Source of the DNA: Scandinavium lactucae
GTDB taxonomy: Bacteria > Pseudomonadota > Gammaproteobacteria > Enterobacterales > Enterobacteriaceae
Length of the DNA: 64,000 bases
Assembly: GCF_033843265.1 (NCBI RefSeq)
Contig: NZ_JAWXRD010000027.1
Location: 235,996 to 299,995, forward strand
Reading direction: 5' to 3'
Made by a program: the position numbers and the translations under genes. The notes beneath the pieces are model-generated. The model made no database searches, was not told the DNA's origin, and saw only the letters and a program-made list of their open reading frames with translations. Positions 1 through 7,562 of the stretch are shown here, one piece after another (position 1 is the stretch's first letter; each line of letters starts with the position of its first letter).

Positions 1-1
1 C

Positions 2-841
2 GAGGAAGAGATGGCCGGGTTAAGCGCGCTGATGGCGATGTTGCCGCATACCACGACCGTCACCGCGGCGCTGCCGACCTCGCCTGCCAATACCGCCATT
101 ACAACGACCAATGCCAGTAGCGGGAAAGGATTTGCGGACTTCGCTACCACGGCAACCCCGGTCGGCACCGCCCTCTCCGGGCATGACAGCGGCAAAGCAT
201 TAGCTCAGGGCTTGCCGACCCACGGGCTACACGCGGTTCAGACAGATGACAGCCCGGCTAACCAGACTTCGCCGCTGGTTGCGGCTGCCGCCGCGAAAGC
301 TGATGCCGACAGTTCGCTCTCTGCCGCCGCGCCTGCGGTCAACGTCGCGCCAGTTATCAGCAACGCCACCGCGACGGTGAACACCCATCCGGTGGTAACG
401 GTCAATTCCCAGCTCGGCACCCCGGAATGGCAGCAGAACGTCAGCCAGCACATTACCCTGTTTACCCGTCAGGGCCAGCAGACCGCCGAGCTGAAGCTGC
501 ACCCGGAAAACTTAGGCCAGGTCAACATCACCCTCAAGATTGAGGATAACCAGGCGCAAATTCAGATGGTGTCTCCGCACAGCCACGTGCGCGCGGCGCT
601 GGAAGCGGCTATCCCGACGCTGCGAACTCAACTGGCCGATAACGGTATCCAGCTGTCGCAGAGCAACGTCAGCAGCGAAAGTTTTGCCGGGCAGCAACAG
701 CAGTCCTCTTTCGGGCAGCACTCCTCGCCACGTTCTTCTGAAGGTCGCGCGTTTCCTGCCGATGATGAAGAGATGCTGAGCGTTCCTGCCAGCCTACAGG
801 CGCAGGTCCGGGGCAACGGCACCGTCGACACCTTCGCCTAA
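2..841 (+). CDS. fliK: Flagellar hook-length control protein FliK, C-terminal part (5' end outside window)
   Basis: FliK is a secreted molecular ruler. It measures hook length and switches the flagellar export apparatus from rod/hook to filament substrates by contacting FlhB. Only the C-terminal ~280 residues are present; the frame is open to the left edge, so the Met at position 11 is internal. An Ala/Thr/Pro-rich linker is followed by the conserved substrate-switching domain (from about LFTRQGQQTAELKLHPENLG to the AALEAAIPTLRTQLADNGI stretch), then a Gln/Ser-rich tail. It lies just upstream of fliL, the usual enterobacterial order. Identity is secure from the domain and the neighbours. Confidence 0.95.
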   Translation, partial: EEEMAGLSALMAMLPHTTTVTAALPTSPANTAITTTNASSGKGFADFATTATPVGTALSGHDSGKALAQGLPTHGLHAVQTDDSPANQTSPLVAAAAAKADADSSLSAAAPAVNVAPVISNATATVNTHPVVTVNSQLGTPEWQQNVSQHITLFTRQGQQTAELKLHPENLGQVNITLKIEDNQAQIQMVSPHSHVRAALEAAIPTLRTQLADNGIQLSQSNVSSESFAGQQQQSSFGQHSSPRSSEGRAFPADDEEMLSVPASLQAQVRGNGTVDTFA

Positions 842-946
842 CGCCAGAGGTAGCACGATTATTCCCGTCTTTTCCACCCTTTGCGCTGGACTTAAGTCGG
901 GATAATCACCCGATAAGCAGTACCGAATACAGGAAAGACGTAACAG

Positions 947-1414
947 ATGACAGACACCGCGATCTCAAAGAAAAGTAAGCGTTCAATCTGGATCCCGCTG
1001 CTGGTGCTGGTGACGCTCGCCGCCTGCGCCACCGCAGGCTATAGCTATTGGCGACTGCAGCAGCACCCTACCGCCGATGCGAAAAAAGAAGTCCCGCCCC
1101 CCCCGGCTCCGGTGTTCTGGGCGCTGGATACCTTCACGGTGAACCTGGGTGACGCCGATCGCGTGCTTTACGTGGGTATTACGCTGCGTCTGAAAGATGA
1201 AGCGACCCGTACGCGCCTGAACGAATACCTGCCGGAAGTCCGTAGCCGTTTACTGCTGCTGTTCTCCCGTCAGGATGCCAGCAAACTGGCGACCGATACC
1301 GGGAAACAGGATCTGGTGAACGCCATTAAACAGACACTTGCGCCGCCTCTGGTGGCGGGCCAGCCGAAGCAGGAAGTGACTGACGTGCTGTATACAGCTT
1401 TCATACTCCGGTAA
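947..1414 (+). CDS. fliL: Flagellar basal body-associated protein FliL
   Basis: FliL is a single-pass inner-membrane protein around the MS ring/stator that supports motor torque and rod stability. The 155-residue product has a cytoplasmic basic N-terminus, one membrane helix at about residues 14-34 (IWIPLLVLVTLAACATAGYS), a Pro-rich stalk (KKEVPPPPAP) and a periplasmic stomatin-like domain, matching the family length. An AGGAAAG ribosome-binding site precedes the ATG. It starts the fliLMNOPQR operon, and the fliM start follows 4 bases after its stop. The 105-base gap after fliK should hold the operon promoter. A CCCGATAA at 909-916 resembles a FliA -10 box, but I find no correctly spaced -35. 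Confidence 0.96.
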   Translation: MTDTAISKKSKRSIWIPLLVLVTLAACATAGYSYWRLQQHPTADAKKEVPPPPAPVFWALDTFTVNLGDADRVLYVGITLRLKDEATRTRLNEYLPEVRSRLLLLFSRQDASKLATDTGKQDLVNAIKQTLAPPLVAGQPKQEVTDVLYTAFILR

Positions 1415-1418
1415 TCCC

Positions 1419-2423
1419 ATGGGCGACAGTATTCTTTCTCAGGCCGAAATTGATGCGCTGCTGAACGGCGACAGCGAGAAGAGCGACGAACCGCAAGCCG
1501 GGGCAACCGGCGAAAGTGACATTCGTCCCTATGACCCTAATACCCAGCGTCGCGTGGTGCGCGAGCGTTTACAGGCGCTGGAAATTATCAACGAACGCTT
1601 TGCGCGTCAGTTCCGGATGGGGTTGTTTAACCTGCTGCGTCGTAGCCCGGACATTACCGTCGGCGCGATCCGCATTCAGCCCTATCACGAGTTTGCCCGC
1701 AACCTGCCGGTGCCGACCAACTTGAACCTGATCCACCTGAAACCGCTGCGCGGCACGGGCCTGTTTGTGTTCTCGCCAAGCCTGGTGTTTATCGCGGTGG
1801 ACAACCTGTTCGGCGGCGATGGGCGTTTCCCGACCAAAGTAGAAGGTCGTGAGTTTACGCACACCGAACAGCGAGTGATAAACCGTATGTTGAAGCTGGC
1901 GCTGGAAGGTTACAGCGACGCATGGAAAGCGATTCATCCCCTGGAAGTGGAGTACGTGCGATCTGAGATGCAGGTGAAATTTACCAATATCACCACTTCG
2001 CCGAACGACATTGTGGTCAACACCCCGTTCCATGTGGAAATTGGCAACCTGACCGGTGAGTTCAATATCTGCCTGCCGTTCAGCATGATTGAGCCGCTGC
2101 GTGAGGTGCTGGTTAACCCGCCGCTGGAAAACTCCCGCAGCGAAGACCAGAACTGGCGTGAAAACCTGGTGCGCCAGGTGCAGCACTCCGAGCTGGAGTT
2201 GGTGGCGAACTTTGCCGAGACCTCGCTGCGCCTGTCGCAGATTTTGAAACTCCAGCCCGGGGATGTGCTGCCTATCGATAAACCGGATCGCATTATTGCC
2301 CATGTGGACGGCGTGCCGGTATTGACCAGCCAGTACGGCACGGTGAACGGTCAATACGCGCTGCGCGTAGAGCATCTGATCAACCCGATTTTGAATTCGC
2401 TGAATGAGGAACAGCCCAAATGA
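1419..2423 (+). CDS. fliM: Flagellar motor switch protein FliM
   Basis: FliM is the middle component of the cytoplasmic C-ring. It binds CheY-P and controls the direction of rotation. At 334 residues it matches the enterobacterial length. The N-terminal CheY-P-binding peptide (GDSILSQAEIDALLNG, residues 2-17) is intact. The middle CheC-like domain and a C-terminal SpoA/FliN-like domain (about residues 250-325) follow. It is preceded closely by fliL, and its stop overlaps the fliN start (ATGA), which suggests translational coupling. Confidence 0.98.
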   Translation: MGDSILSQAEIDALLNGDSEKSDEPQAGATGESDIRPYDPNTQRRVVRERLQALEIINERFARQFRMGLFNLLRRSPDITVGAIRIQPYHEFARNLPVPTNLNLIHLKPLRGTGLFVFSPSLVFIAVDNLFGGDGRFPTKVEGREFTHTEQRVINRMLKLALEGYSDAWKAIHPLEVEYVRSEMQVKFTNITTSPNDIVVNTPFHVEIGNLTGEFNICLPFSMIEPLREVLVNPPLENSRSEDQNWRENLVRQVQHSELELVANFAETSLRLSQILKLQPGDVLPIDKPDRIIAHVDGVPVLTSQYGTVNGQYALRVEHLINPILNSLNEEQPK

Positions 2424-2833
2424 GTGATATGAATAATCCGTCCGATGAGAATAACGGCGACATGGACGACCTGTGGGCTGAAGCGTTGAGCGAACAGAAA
2501 ACCACCAGCAGCAAAAGCGCGGCGGATGCGGTCTTCCAGCAGTTAGGCGGCGGCGACGTCAGCGGCACCTTGCAGGATATCGATCTGATCATGGACATTC
2601 CGGTCAAGCTGACCGTTGAACTGGGCCGCACCCGGATGACCATTAAAGAGCTGCTGCGCCTGACGCAAGGCTCGGTGGTGTCGCTGGACGGTCTGGCGGG
2701 GGAGCCGCTCGATATTCTGATCAACGGCTATTTGATTGCCCAGGGCGAAGTGGTTGTGGTCGCCGATAAATACGGCGTACGTATTACTGACATCATTACG
2801 CCGTCCGAGCGTATGCGCCGTCTGAGTCGTTAA
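2420..2833 (+). CDS. fliN: Flagellar motor switch protein FliN
   Basis: FliN forms the lower C-ring and docks the FliH/FliI export ATPase complex. The 137-residue protein has an acidic, variable N-terminus. Its C-terminal SpoA domain (about residues 55-132) contains the conserved VKLTVELGRTRMTIKELL and GEPLDILINGYLIAQGEVVVV segments. It overlaps fliM by four bases, and fliO begins two bases after its stop, as expected for a tightly coupled operon. Confidence 0.98.
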   Translation: MSDMNNPSDENNGDMDDLWAEALSEQKTTSSKSAADAVFQQLGGGDVSGTLQDIDLIMDIPVKLTVELGRTRMTIKELLRLTQGSVVSLDGLAGEPLDILINGYLIAQGEVVVVADKYGVRITDIITPSERMRRLSR

Positions 2834-2834
2834 G

Positions 2835-3218
2835 ATGAAACCCCAGTCAGGCATGATCCAACCGGCCCCAATGGCCGCCCCCTCTTCTGGGCTGATGGAA
2901 GTCAGCGGCGCGCTGCTGGGGATTATTCTGCTGATCCTGGCCGCGGCCTGGCTGGCGAAACGCTTTGGCATTAGCGGGGTGAAAACTTCTGCAACCAAAG
3001 AGCTGAAAGTCAGCGCCAGCGCAGCTCTCGGCCAGCGTGAGCGAGTGGTGATCGTCGATGTGGAAGATGCCCGTCTGGTACTCGGTGTCACCGCAAGTCA
3101 GGTCACACTGCTGCATAAACTGCCGCCGACGGTCATCGACCCCGATGCGCCAAAAGCGGACACCCCTGATTTTGCCTCACTGATGAAATCCGTTATCAAG
3201 CGTCCAGGGAGACTCTGA
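2835..3218 (+). CDS. fliO: Flagellar biosynthesis protein FliO
   Basis: FliO is a small membrane protein that assists assembly of the FliP ring in the flagellar type III export gate. The 127-residue protein has a short periplasmic N-terminus, one strong membrane helix (about residues 21-43, GALLGIILLILAAAWLAKRFG) and a cytoplasmic FliO domain with the typical GQRERVVIVDVEDARLVLGVT core. Its stop shares one base with the fliP start (TGATG). FliO is among the least conserved fli proteins, but position and motif settle the call. Confidence 0.95.
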   Translation: MKPQSGMIQPAPMAAPSSGLMEVSGALLGIILLILAAAWLAKRFGISGVKTSATKELKVSASAALGQRERVVIVDVEDARLVLGVTASQVTLLHKLPPTVIDPDAPKADTPDFASLMKSVIKRPGRL

Positions 3219-3955
3219 TGCGCCGTCTGTTGTCCCTTTCGCTGGTCACGCTATTCCTGTTGTCTCCGGCGGCTTTTGCCCAGCTACCGGGTCTCGTCAG
3301 CCAGCCGTTGCCAAACGGCGGTCAGAGCTGGTCTCTGCCAGTGCAGACGCTGGTGTTTATCACCTCGCTGACCTTCCTGCCCGCCATTTTGCTGATGATG
3401 ACCAGCTTTACGCGCATCATCATCGTGTTTGGCCTGCTGCGCAGCGCGCTCGGCACCGCCTCCGCGCCGCCCAATCAGGTGCTGCTCGGCCTGGCGCTAT
3501 TCCTGACTTTTTTCATTATGTCGCCGGTTATCGACAAGATTTACGCCGATGCCTATCAGCCGTTTACCGAAGACAAAATCACCCTCGAACAGGCGATTGA
3601 TAAGGGCGCGCAACCGCTGCGTGAATTTATGCTGCGCCAGACGCGCGAAGCCGATTTAGCCCTGTTTGCCCGGCTGGCAAATACCCCGCCTATTCAGGGC
3701 CCGGAAGCGGTGCCAATGCGTATCCTGCTTCCCGCCTACGTAACCAGCGAGTTGAAAACGGCGTTCCAGATTGGCTTCACCATTTTCATTCCGTTCCTGA
3801 TTATCGATTTGGTGGTGGCCAGCGTGCTGATGGCGCTGGGGATGATGATGGTGCCTCCCGCCACCATTGCCCTGCCGTTCAAGCTGATGCTGTTCGTACT
3901 GGTGGATGGCTGGCAGCTATTGGTCGGGTCGCTGGCCCAAAGTTTCTACAGTTAA
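3218..3955 (+). CDS. fliP: Flagellar export-gate protein FliP
   Basis: FliP forms the pentameric core of the FliPQR export gate through which flagellar proteins cross the inner membrane. The 245-residue precursor has a cleavable signal peptide (residues 1-21, ending AAFA), unusual among export-gate proteins but known for FliP. Four hydrophobic helices follow, with the diagnostic TSFTRIIIVFGLLRSALGT and FELMMVPPATIALPFKLMLFV-like signatures. Length equals the E. coli protein. It is one base overlapped with fliO and 11 bases before fliQ. Confidence 0.98.
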   Translation: MRRLLSLSLVTLFLLSPAAFAQLPGLVSQPLPNGGQSWSLPVQTLVFITSLTFLPAILLMMTSFTRIIIVFGLLRSALGTASAPPNQVLLGLALFLTFFIMSPVIDKIYADAYQPFTEDKITLEQAIDKGAQPLREFMLRQTREADLALFARLANTPPIQGPEAVPMRILLPAYVTSELKTAFQIGFTIFIPFLIIDLVVASVLMALGMMMVPPATIALPFKLMLFVLVDGWQLLVGSLAQSFYS

Positions 3956-3966
3956 GGAGTGCCGCC

Positions 3967-4236
3967 ATGACCCCTGAATCAGTAATGATGCTTGGCACGG
4001 AAGCGATGAAAGTCGCGCTGGCCCTGGCTGCCCCGCTGCTGTTGGTGGCGCTGGTCACCGGCTTGCTGATCAGTATTCTGCAAGCCGCGACCCAGATTAA
4101 CGAAATGACCCTGTCGTTCATTCCAAAAATTATCGCCGTGTTCATCGCTATCATTGTGGCGGGCCCGTGGATGCTGAACCTGCTGCTGGACTACGTGCGC
4201 ACGCTGTTTACCAACCTGCCGTACATCATCGGATAA
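3967..4236 (+). CDS. fliQ: Flagellar export-gate protein FliQ
   Basis: FliQ (four copies per gate) wraps the FliP/FliR core of the flagellar type III secretion gate. The 89-residue protein has two membrane helices (about residues 15-40 and 55-75) and the conserved ATQINEMTLSFIPKI loop between them. An AAGGAG site precedes the ATG. fliR starts six bases downstream of its stop. Confidence 0.98.
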   Translation: MTPESVMMLGTEAMKVALALAAPLLLVALVTGLLISILQAATQINEMTLSFIPKIIAVFIAIIVAGPWMLNLLLDYVRTLFTNLPYIIG

Positions 4237-4241
4237 GCGGG

Positions 4242-5036
4242 ATGTTACATGTCTCAAGCGACCAATGGCTGCACTGGCTTAGCCTCTATTTCTGGCCGCT
4301 GCTGCGGGTTTTGGCGCTGATTTCGACCGCGCCCATTCTGAGTGAAAAATCAGTACCGAAGCGCGTCAAGCTGGGACTTGGGGTCATCATTACCTTTATC
4401 ATCGCGCCTTCCCTGCCCGCCACCGAGGTGACGATTTTCTCACCCAACGCGCTGTGGCTGGCGATGCAGCAAATTCTGATCGGCATTGCCCTCGGTTTCA
4501 CCATGCAGTTTGCCTTCGCCGCGGTGCGTACCGCTGGGGAAATTATCGGCCTGCAAATGGGCCTGTCGTTCGCCACCTTTGTCGACCCGAGCAGCCACCT
4601 CAGTATGCCAGTCCTCGCGCGCATTATGGATATGCTGGCGATGCTGCTGTTTCTGGTATTCAACGGCCATCTGTGGCTGATTTCGATGCTGGTAGATACC
4701 TTCCATACCCTGCCGATTGGCGGCCAACCGCTGAACAGCAATGCGTTTATGGCCCTGACGCGCGCTGGAGGGCTTATCTTCCTCAACGGCCTGATGCTGG
4801 CCCTGCCGGTTATCACCCTGCTGCTGACCATTAACCTGGCGCTGGGGATGTTGAACCGCATGGCCCCGCAACTGTCGGTGTTTGTTATCGGCTTCCCGAT
4901 AACCCTGACCGTGGGCATTATTTTGATGGCTGCGTTAATGCCGCTCATCGCCCCTTTCTGCGAACATTTGTTCAGCGAAATATTCGATCTATTGGCAGAT
5001 ATTATCAGTGAGTTACCTAAGATAAGTTTCCCTTAA
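4242..5036 (+). CDS. fliR: Flagellar export-gate protein FliR
   Basis: FliR is the single-copy component that completes the FliPQR gate and contacts FlhB. From the ATG at 4242 the product has 264 residues beginning MLHVSSDQWLHWLSLYFWPLL, matching FliR N-termini (E. coli 261). An in-frame ATG at 4167 lies inside fliQ and is rejected. Six hydrophobic segments and the conserved AAVRTAGEIIGLQMGLSFAT motif are present. It is the last gene of the operon. AT-rich DNA and an Rcs-type site follow before rcsA. Confidence 0.97.
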   Translation: MLHVSSDQWLHWLSLYFWPLLRVLALISTAPILSEKSVPKRVKLGLGVIITFIIAPSLPATEVTIFSPNALWLAMQQILIGIALGFTMQFAFAAVRTAGEIIGLQMGLSFATFVDPSSHLSMPVLARIMDMLAMLLFLVFNGHLWLISMLVDTFHTLPIGGQPLNSNAFMALTRAGGLIFLNGLMLALPVITLLLTINLALGMLNRMAPQLSVFVIGFPITLTVGIILMAALMPLIAPFCEHLFSEIFDLLADIISELPKISFP

Positions 5037-5053
5037 TATTAAAATGGGCATCC

Positions 5054-5067
5054 TAAGGATATTCTTA
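5054..5067 (+). promoter_or_regulatory. RcsAB box upstream of rcsA
   Basis: TAAGGATATTCTTA is a nearly symmetric match to the RcsA-RcsB heterodimer site as I remember it (TaAGaatatTCctA). It lies about 250 bases before the rcsA ATG, in the 280-base gap after fliR, consistent with the known autoactivation of rcsA. Function is inferred from the match and the position. Confidence 0.7.
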
Positions 5068-5316
5068 AAACCACTCTGCAAAAACATCTTCCAGGATAAC
5101 TCTGGCGCGGGTTAATTGTTTTTAGGTCTCTCACACATCCTAACATTTACTTTACTTTAAGATGTTTCCTGGCAAATTATACGTAACTTTACGGGATAGT
5201 TGAGGTCGCCCGATTCTCTGTCATGTTCTTTGAAACTGCTGGTTTAGCGTACGGTGACAAATAAGAAGTAATCGGGCTTGGGTTAATTATCGTTATGCAT
5301 TGAGTGAGGGTTTGCC

Positions 5317-5940
5317 ATGTCAACGATTATTATGGATCTATGCAGTTACACCCGGCTTGGATTAACCGGGTACTTGACCAGCCGGGGCATCAGGAAACGT
5401 GATATCGGCGACGTTGAGACCATCAGTGAGCTTGAAGAGGCCTGCAGGGCGCTACACCCGGCTGTCGTGTTCATTAATGAAGACTGTTTTATCCACGATA
5501 CAGAAAGCAGTCAGCATATTAAGCAGATCATTAATCAACACCCCAGGACACTGTTTATCGTATTTATGGCAATTGCCAATATTCATTTTGATGAGTATCT
5601 GTTGGTCAGAGATAATCTGTTAATTAGTTCGAAGTCGATTAAGCCTGAGTCATTAGACGGCATTCTGGCGGATTACCTACAGAAGATCAGCGACAATGTG
5701 AGTCGGGTAAAGATCCCGACATTGTCACTGAGCCGGACCGAATCAAGTATGTTGAAAATGTGGATGTCGGGACAAGGAACGATTCAGATATCCGACCAGA
5801 TGAATATTAAGGCAAAAACGGTATCATCACATAAAGGTAATATTAAAAAGAAAATAAAAACCCACAATAAGCAGGTTATTTATCATGTTGTCCGATTGAC
5901 AGATAATGTAACAAGCGGGATCTACGTCAATATGCGCTGA
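5317..5940 (+). CDS. rcsA: Transcriptional regulator RcsA (capsule synthesis)
   Basis: RcsA is an unstable (Lon-degraded) auxiliary regulator. With RcsB it activates colanic acid/capsule genes and represses the flagellar master operon. The 207-residue length equals that of E. coli. The C-terminal LuxR/FixJ helix-turn-helix covers about residues 137-195 (LSLSRTESSMLKMWMSG...IKAKTVSSHKGNIKKKI). The N-terminal receiver-like domain lacks a phosphoacceptor pattern, as expected. Base composition is more AT-rich than in the fli genes. An RcsAB box is upstream. Its position beside flagellar genes and near dsrA is the conserved enterobacterial arrangement. Confidence 0.97.
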   Translation: MSTIIMDLCSYTRLGLTGYLTSRGIRKRDIGDVETISELEEACRALHPAVVFINEDCFIHDTESSQHIKQIINQHPRTLFIVFMAIANIHFDEYLLVRDNLLISSKSIKPESLDGILADYLQKISDNVSRVKIPTLSLSRTESSMLKMWMSGQGTIQISDQMNIKAKTVSSHKGNIKKKIKTHNKQVIYHVVRLTDNVTSGIYVNMR

Positions 5941-5952
5941 GAATGCGTACAG

Positions 5953-5977
5953 CACTGGCGGAAACACTCCGCCAGTG
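5953..5977. terminator. Convergent hairpin between rcsA and dsrB
   Basis: A perfect 10-bp inverted repeat, CACTGGCGGA / TCCGCCAGTG, with a 5-base loop lies 12 bases after the rcsA stop and 10 bases after the dsrB stop. There is no strong T-run on either side, so it may be a weak bidirectional terminator or an RNA-stabilising stem. Confidence 0.6.
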
Positions 5978-5986
5978 GAAAATCGT

Positions 5987-6175
5987 CTAGTCTACTTTTT
6001 CAACAAAAATGCCATCTTGATGGCCCGTTTCGTTAAAGAACCAAATCCCCATCGGATAATCTTCCAGCGAAACCAGATACATCGTTCCTTCACTAAATTG
6101 CTCCACAGCCAGTACCACGCCCGGACGACGCGGGCCACCATCCGTTTTGACCGTTACTCGATCGTTAACCTGCAT
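5987..6175 (-). CDS. dsrB: DsrB family protein, unknown function
   Basis: This 62-residue protein starts MQVNDRVTVKTDGGPRRPG and is nearly identical to E. coli DsrB. The ATG at 6175 is chosen because AGGAG sits 8 bases upstream and the length then equals the family. The longer open frame upstream overlaps the start of yodD and is rejected. DsrB is a small soluble protein, probably SH3-barrel-like by composition, of unknown role. In E. coli its transcription depends on RpoS. It is paralogous in appearance to YodC (9318-9497): both begin with a V-D-V-K-x-GGPRM/R pattern. Confidence 0.93.
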   Translation of the reverse strand: MQVNDRVTVKTDGGPRRPGVVLAVEQFSEGTMYLVSLEDYPMGIWFFNETGHQDGIFVEKVD

Positions 6176-6316
6176 ACCTTTTCTCCTGTCTTTTACTTCA
6201 GCCAGTGTAGAACAAAACCTCCGCGCTGACAGCGTCTGCGCTGCCAATGGCTGTTTTTTTCGACCGACTATACTTTGTTCTGGGTAATGCTGTTGTCCAT
6301 GTAAGAGGAGCCTCTG

Positions 6317-6544
6317 ATGAAAACTGCCAAAGAGTACAGCGATACGGCCAAACGCGAGGTGAACGTTGATGTGGATGCCCTGCTGGATGCCATCAACGAA
6401 ATCAGCGAAAGTGAAGTACACCGCGCCGGGGATTCCACCCATCACGTCAGCGTTGACGGTCGGGAATACCACACCTGGCGTGAGCTGGCTGAAGCCTTTG
6501 AACTGGATATTCATGACTTCAGCATCAGTGAAGTCAATCGCTGA
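6317..6544 (+). CDS. yodD: YodD family stress-related protein
   Basis: The 75-residue acidic cytoplasmic protein (MKTAKEYSDTAKREVNVDVDALLDAI...HTWRELAEAFELDIHDFS) closely matches E. coli YodD. No catalytic motif is visible. In E. coli the gene responds to peroxide, acid and other stresses; its molecular role is unknown. An AAGAGGAG ribosome-binding site precedes the ATG. It faces the DsrA RNA gene, which converges on it from the right. Confidence 0.93.
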   Translation: MKTAKEYSDTAKREVNVDVDALLDAINEISESEVHRAGDSTHHVSVDGREYHTWRELAEAFELDIHDFSISEVNR

Positions 6545-6553
6545 ACGCGAGCT

Positions 6554-6644
6554 AAAAAAAACCCGGCCACGGAGTGGTCGGGTTGAAGCTTGCCTTCGCA
6601 AGGAAGCACTTGAAAATTCGTTACACCAGGAAATCTGATGCGGA
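6554..6644 (-). ncRNA. dsrA: DsrA small regulatory RNA
   Basis: On the minus strand the sequence runs from about 6644 to the T-run at 6554-6561. The first segment, CATCAGATTTCCTGGTGTAA, continues with CGAATTTTCAAGTGCTTCC. It is nearly identical to the E. coli DsrA 5' region that pairs with the rpoS leader and with hns. A second stem (CTTGCGAAGGCAAG) and a rho-independent terminator (CCCGACCACTCCGTGGCCGGG plus T8) follow. DsrA is an Hfq-dependent, low-temperature RNA that activates rpoS translation and represses hns. Ends are inferred by alignment to the remembered 87-nt E. coli RNA. Confidence 0.93.
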
Positions 6645-6650
6645 TAAAAC

Positions 6651-6677
6651 ATTATCCTCAATTATTTTGTAAGACAA
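6651..6677 (-). promoter_or_regulatory. dsrA promoter
   Basis: Reading the minus strand, TTGTCT (6672-6677) and GATAAT (6651-6656) are separated by 15 bases. The -10 ends about 6 bases before the inferred RNA start at 6644. The short spacer is atypical; the boxes are inferred from position. Confidence 0.5.
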
Positions 6678-6746
6678 GCATTATTCATAATTACCATGAA
6701 TGTATTTAAGATTTTTCTGGCCTGCATTGACGTTTAAGGAGAAGTA

Positions 6747-7562
6747 ATGCCTGATCTGCAACAGCCACTGATTGTGTTTACCGACGTGGAGGGCACTCTG
6801 CTCGACAGTCACACCCAGCTCTGGCAGCCTGCCAGCGACTGGCTATTACGCTTGCAGGAGCATAAGGTTCCCGTGGTGCTGTGCAGCAGCAAAACCGCGG
6901 CGGAGATGATGCTGCTGCAAAAAGAACTTGGACTGGGCCTGCAGCCGCTGATTGCCGAAAACGGCGCAGTCATCCAACTGGCGGGTGCGTGGCGGGATGA
7001 CGAGGCGTACCCGCGTCTGATAACCGGCTCACCCCATGCTGAAATTGAGGATGTACTGCAACAGTTACGGGAAAATGACGGGTACAAATTCACCACCTTC
7101 TCTGACGTTACTGAACAACAGATTGCCGAATGGACGGGAATGAACCTGAAGCATGCGGCCCTTGCCCGCCTGCATGAGGCATCGGAAACGCTAATCTGGC
7201 GCGACAGTGATGAGAGAATGGCTGAATTTAGCGCGACGCTGGCCTCGCTGGGCCTGCAATTTGTGCAGGGCGCACGCTTCTGGCACGTTCTCGATGAGCG
7301 CGGTGGCAAAGCCCAGGCGGTAAGCTGGCTGCTGAGTCGCTATCAGCAGCGGGAGGGGTTTCGACGGCTTTCGCTTGGGCTGGGCGACGGGCCGAACGAT
7401 GCCCCCCTGTTGGACACCACTGATTACGCGGTGGTGGTAAAAGGCTTAAACCGCGACGGCATCCGTTTGCAGGATGATACGCCCGAACGCGCGTATCACA
7501 CCCGGCAAAGCGGCCCTGACGGCTGGCGCGAAGGGCTCGATCACTGGCTATCTTCGTCCTGA
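6747..7562 (+). CDS. yedP: Mannosyl-3-phosphoglycerate phosphatase-like HAD hydrolase
   Basis: HAD superfamily, Cof/MPGP subfamily. The 271 residues match E. coli YedP in length and sequence. The family removes phosphate from mannosyl-3-phosphoglycerate; no synthase is visible here, so the physiological substrate is uncertain. Motif I reads DVEGT (residues 13-17) where E. coli YedP and nearly all HAD phosphatases have DxDGT, so the usual general acid/base Asp is Glu. Motif II (CSSKT), the motif III Lys region and motif IV (GLGDGPNDAPLL) look intact. AAGGAG lies before the ATG. The 3' end overlaps the convergent dgcQ by 22 bases. Confidence 0.9.
   Translation: MPDLQQPLIVFTDVEGTLLDSHTQLWQPASDWLLRLQEHKVPVVLCSSKTAAEMMLLQKELGLGLQPLIAENGAVIQLAGAWRDDEAYPRLITGSPHAEIEDVLQQLRENDGYKFTTFSDVTEQQIAEWTGMNLKHAALARLHEASETLIWRDSDERMAEFSATLASLGLQFVQGARFWHVLDERGGKAQAVSWLLSRYQQREGFRRLSLGLGDGPNDAPLLDTTDYAVVVKGLNRDGIRLQDDTPERAYHTRQSGPDGWREGLDHWLSSS

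Noticed and set aside
909..916. FliA promoter before fliL
   Set aside because: A CCCGATAA resembles the FliA -10, but no TAAA-type -35 lies at the right spacing; insufficient support.
1569..2375. Long minus-strand open frame inside fliM (268 codons)
   Set aside because: Shadow of a GC-rich conserved gene; His/Arg/Gln-rich product with no recognisable domain and no ribosome-binding site.
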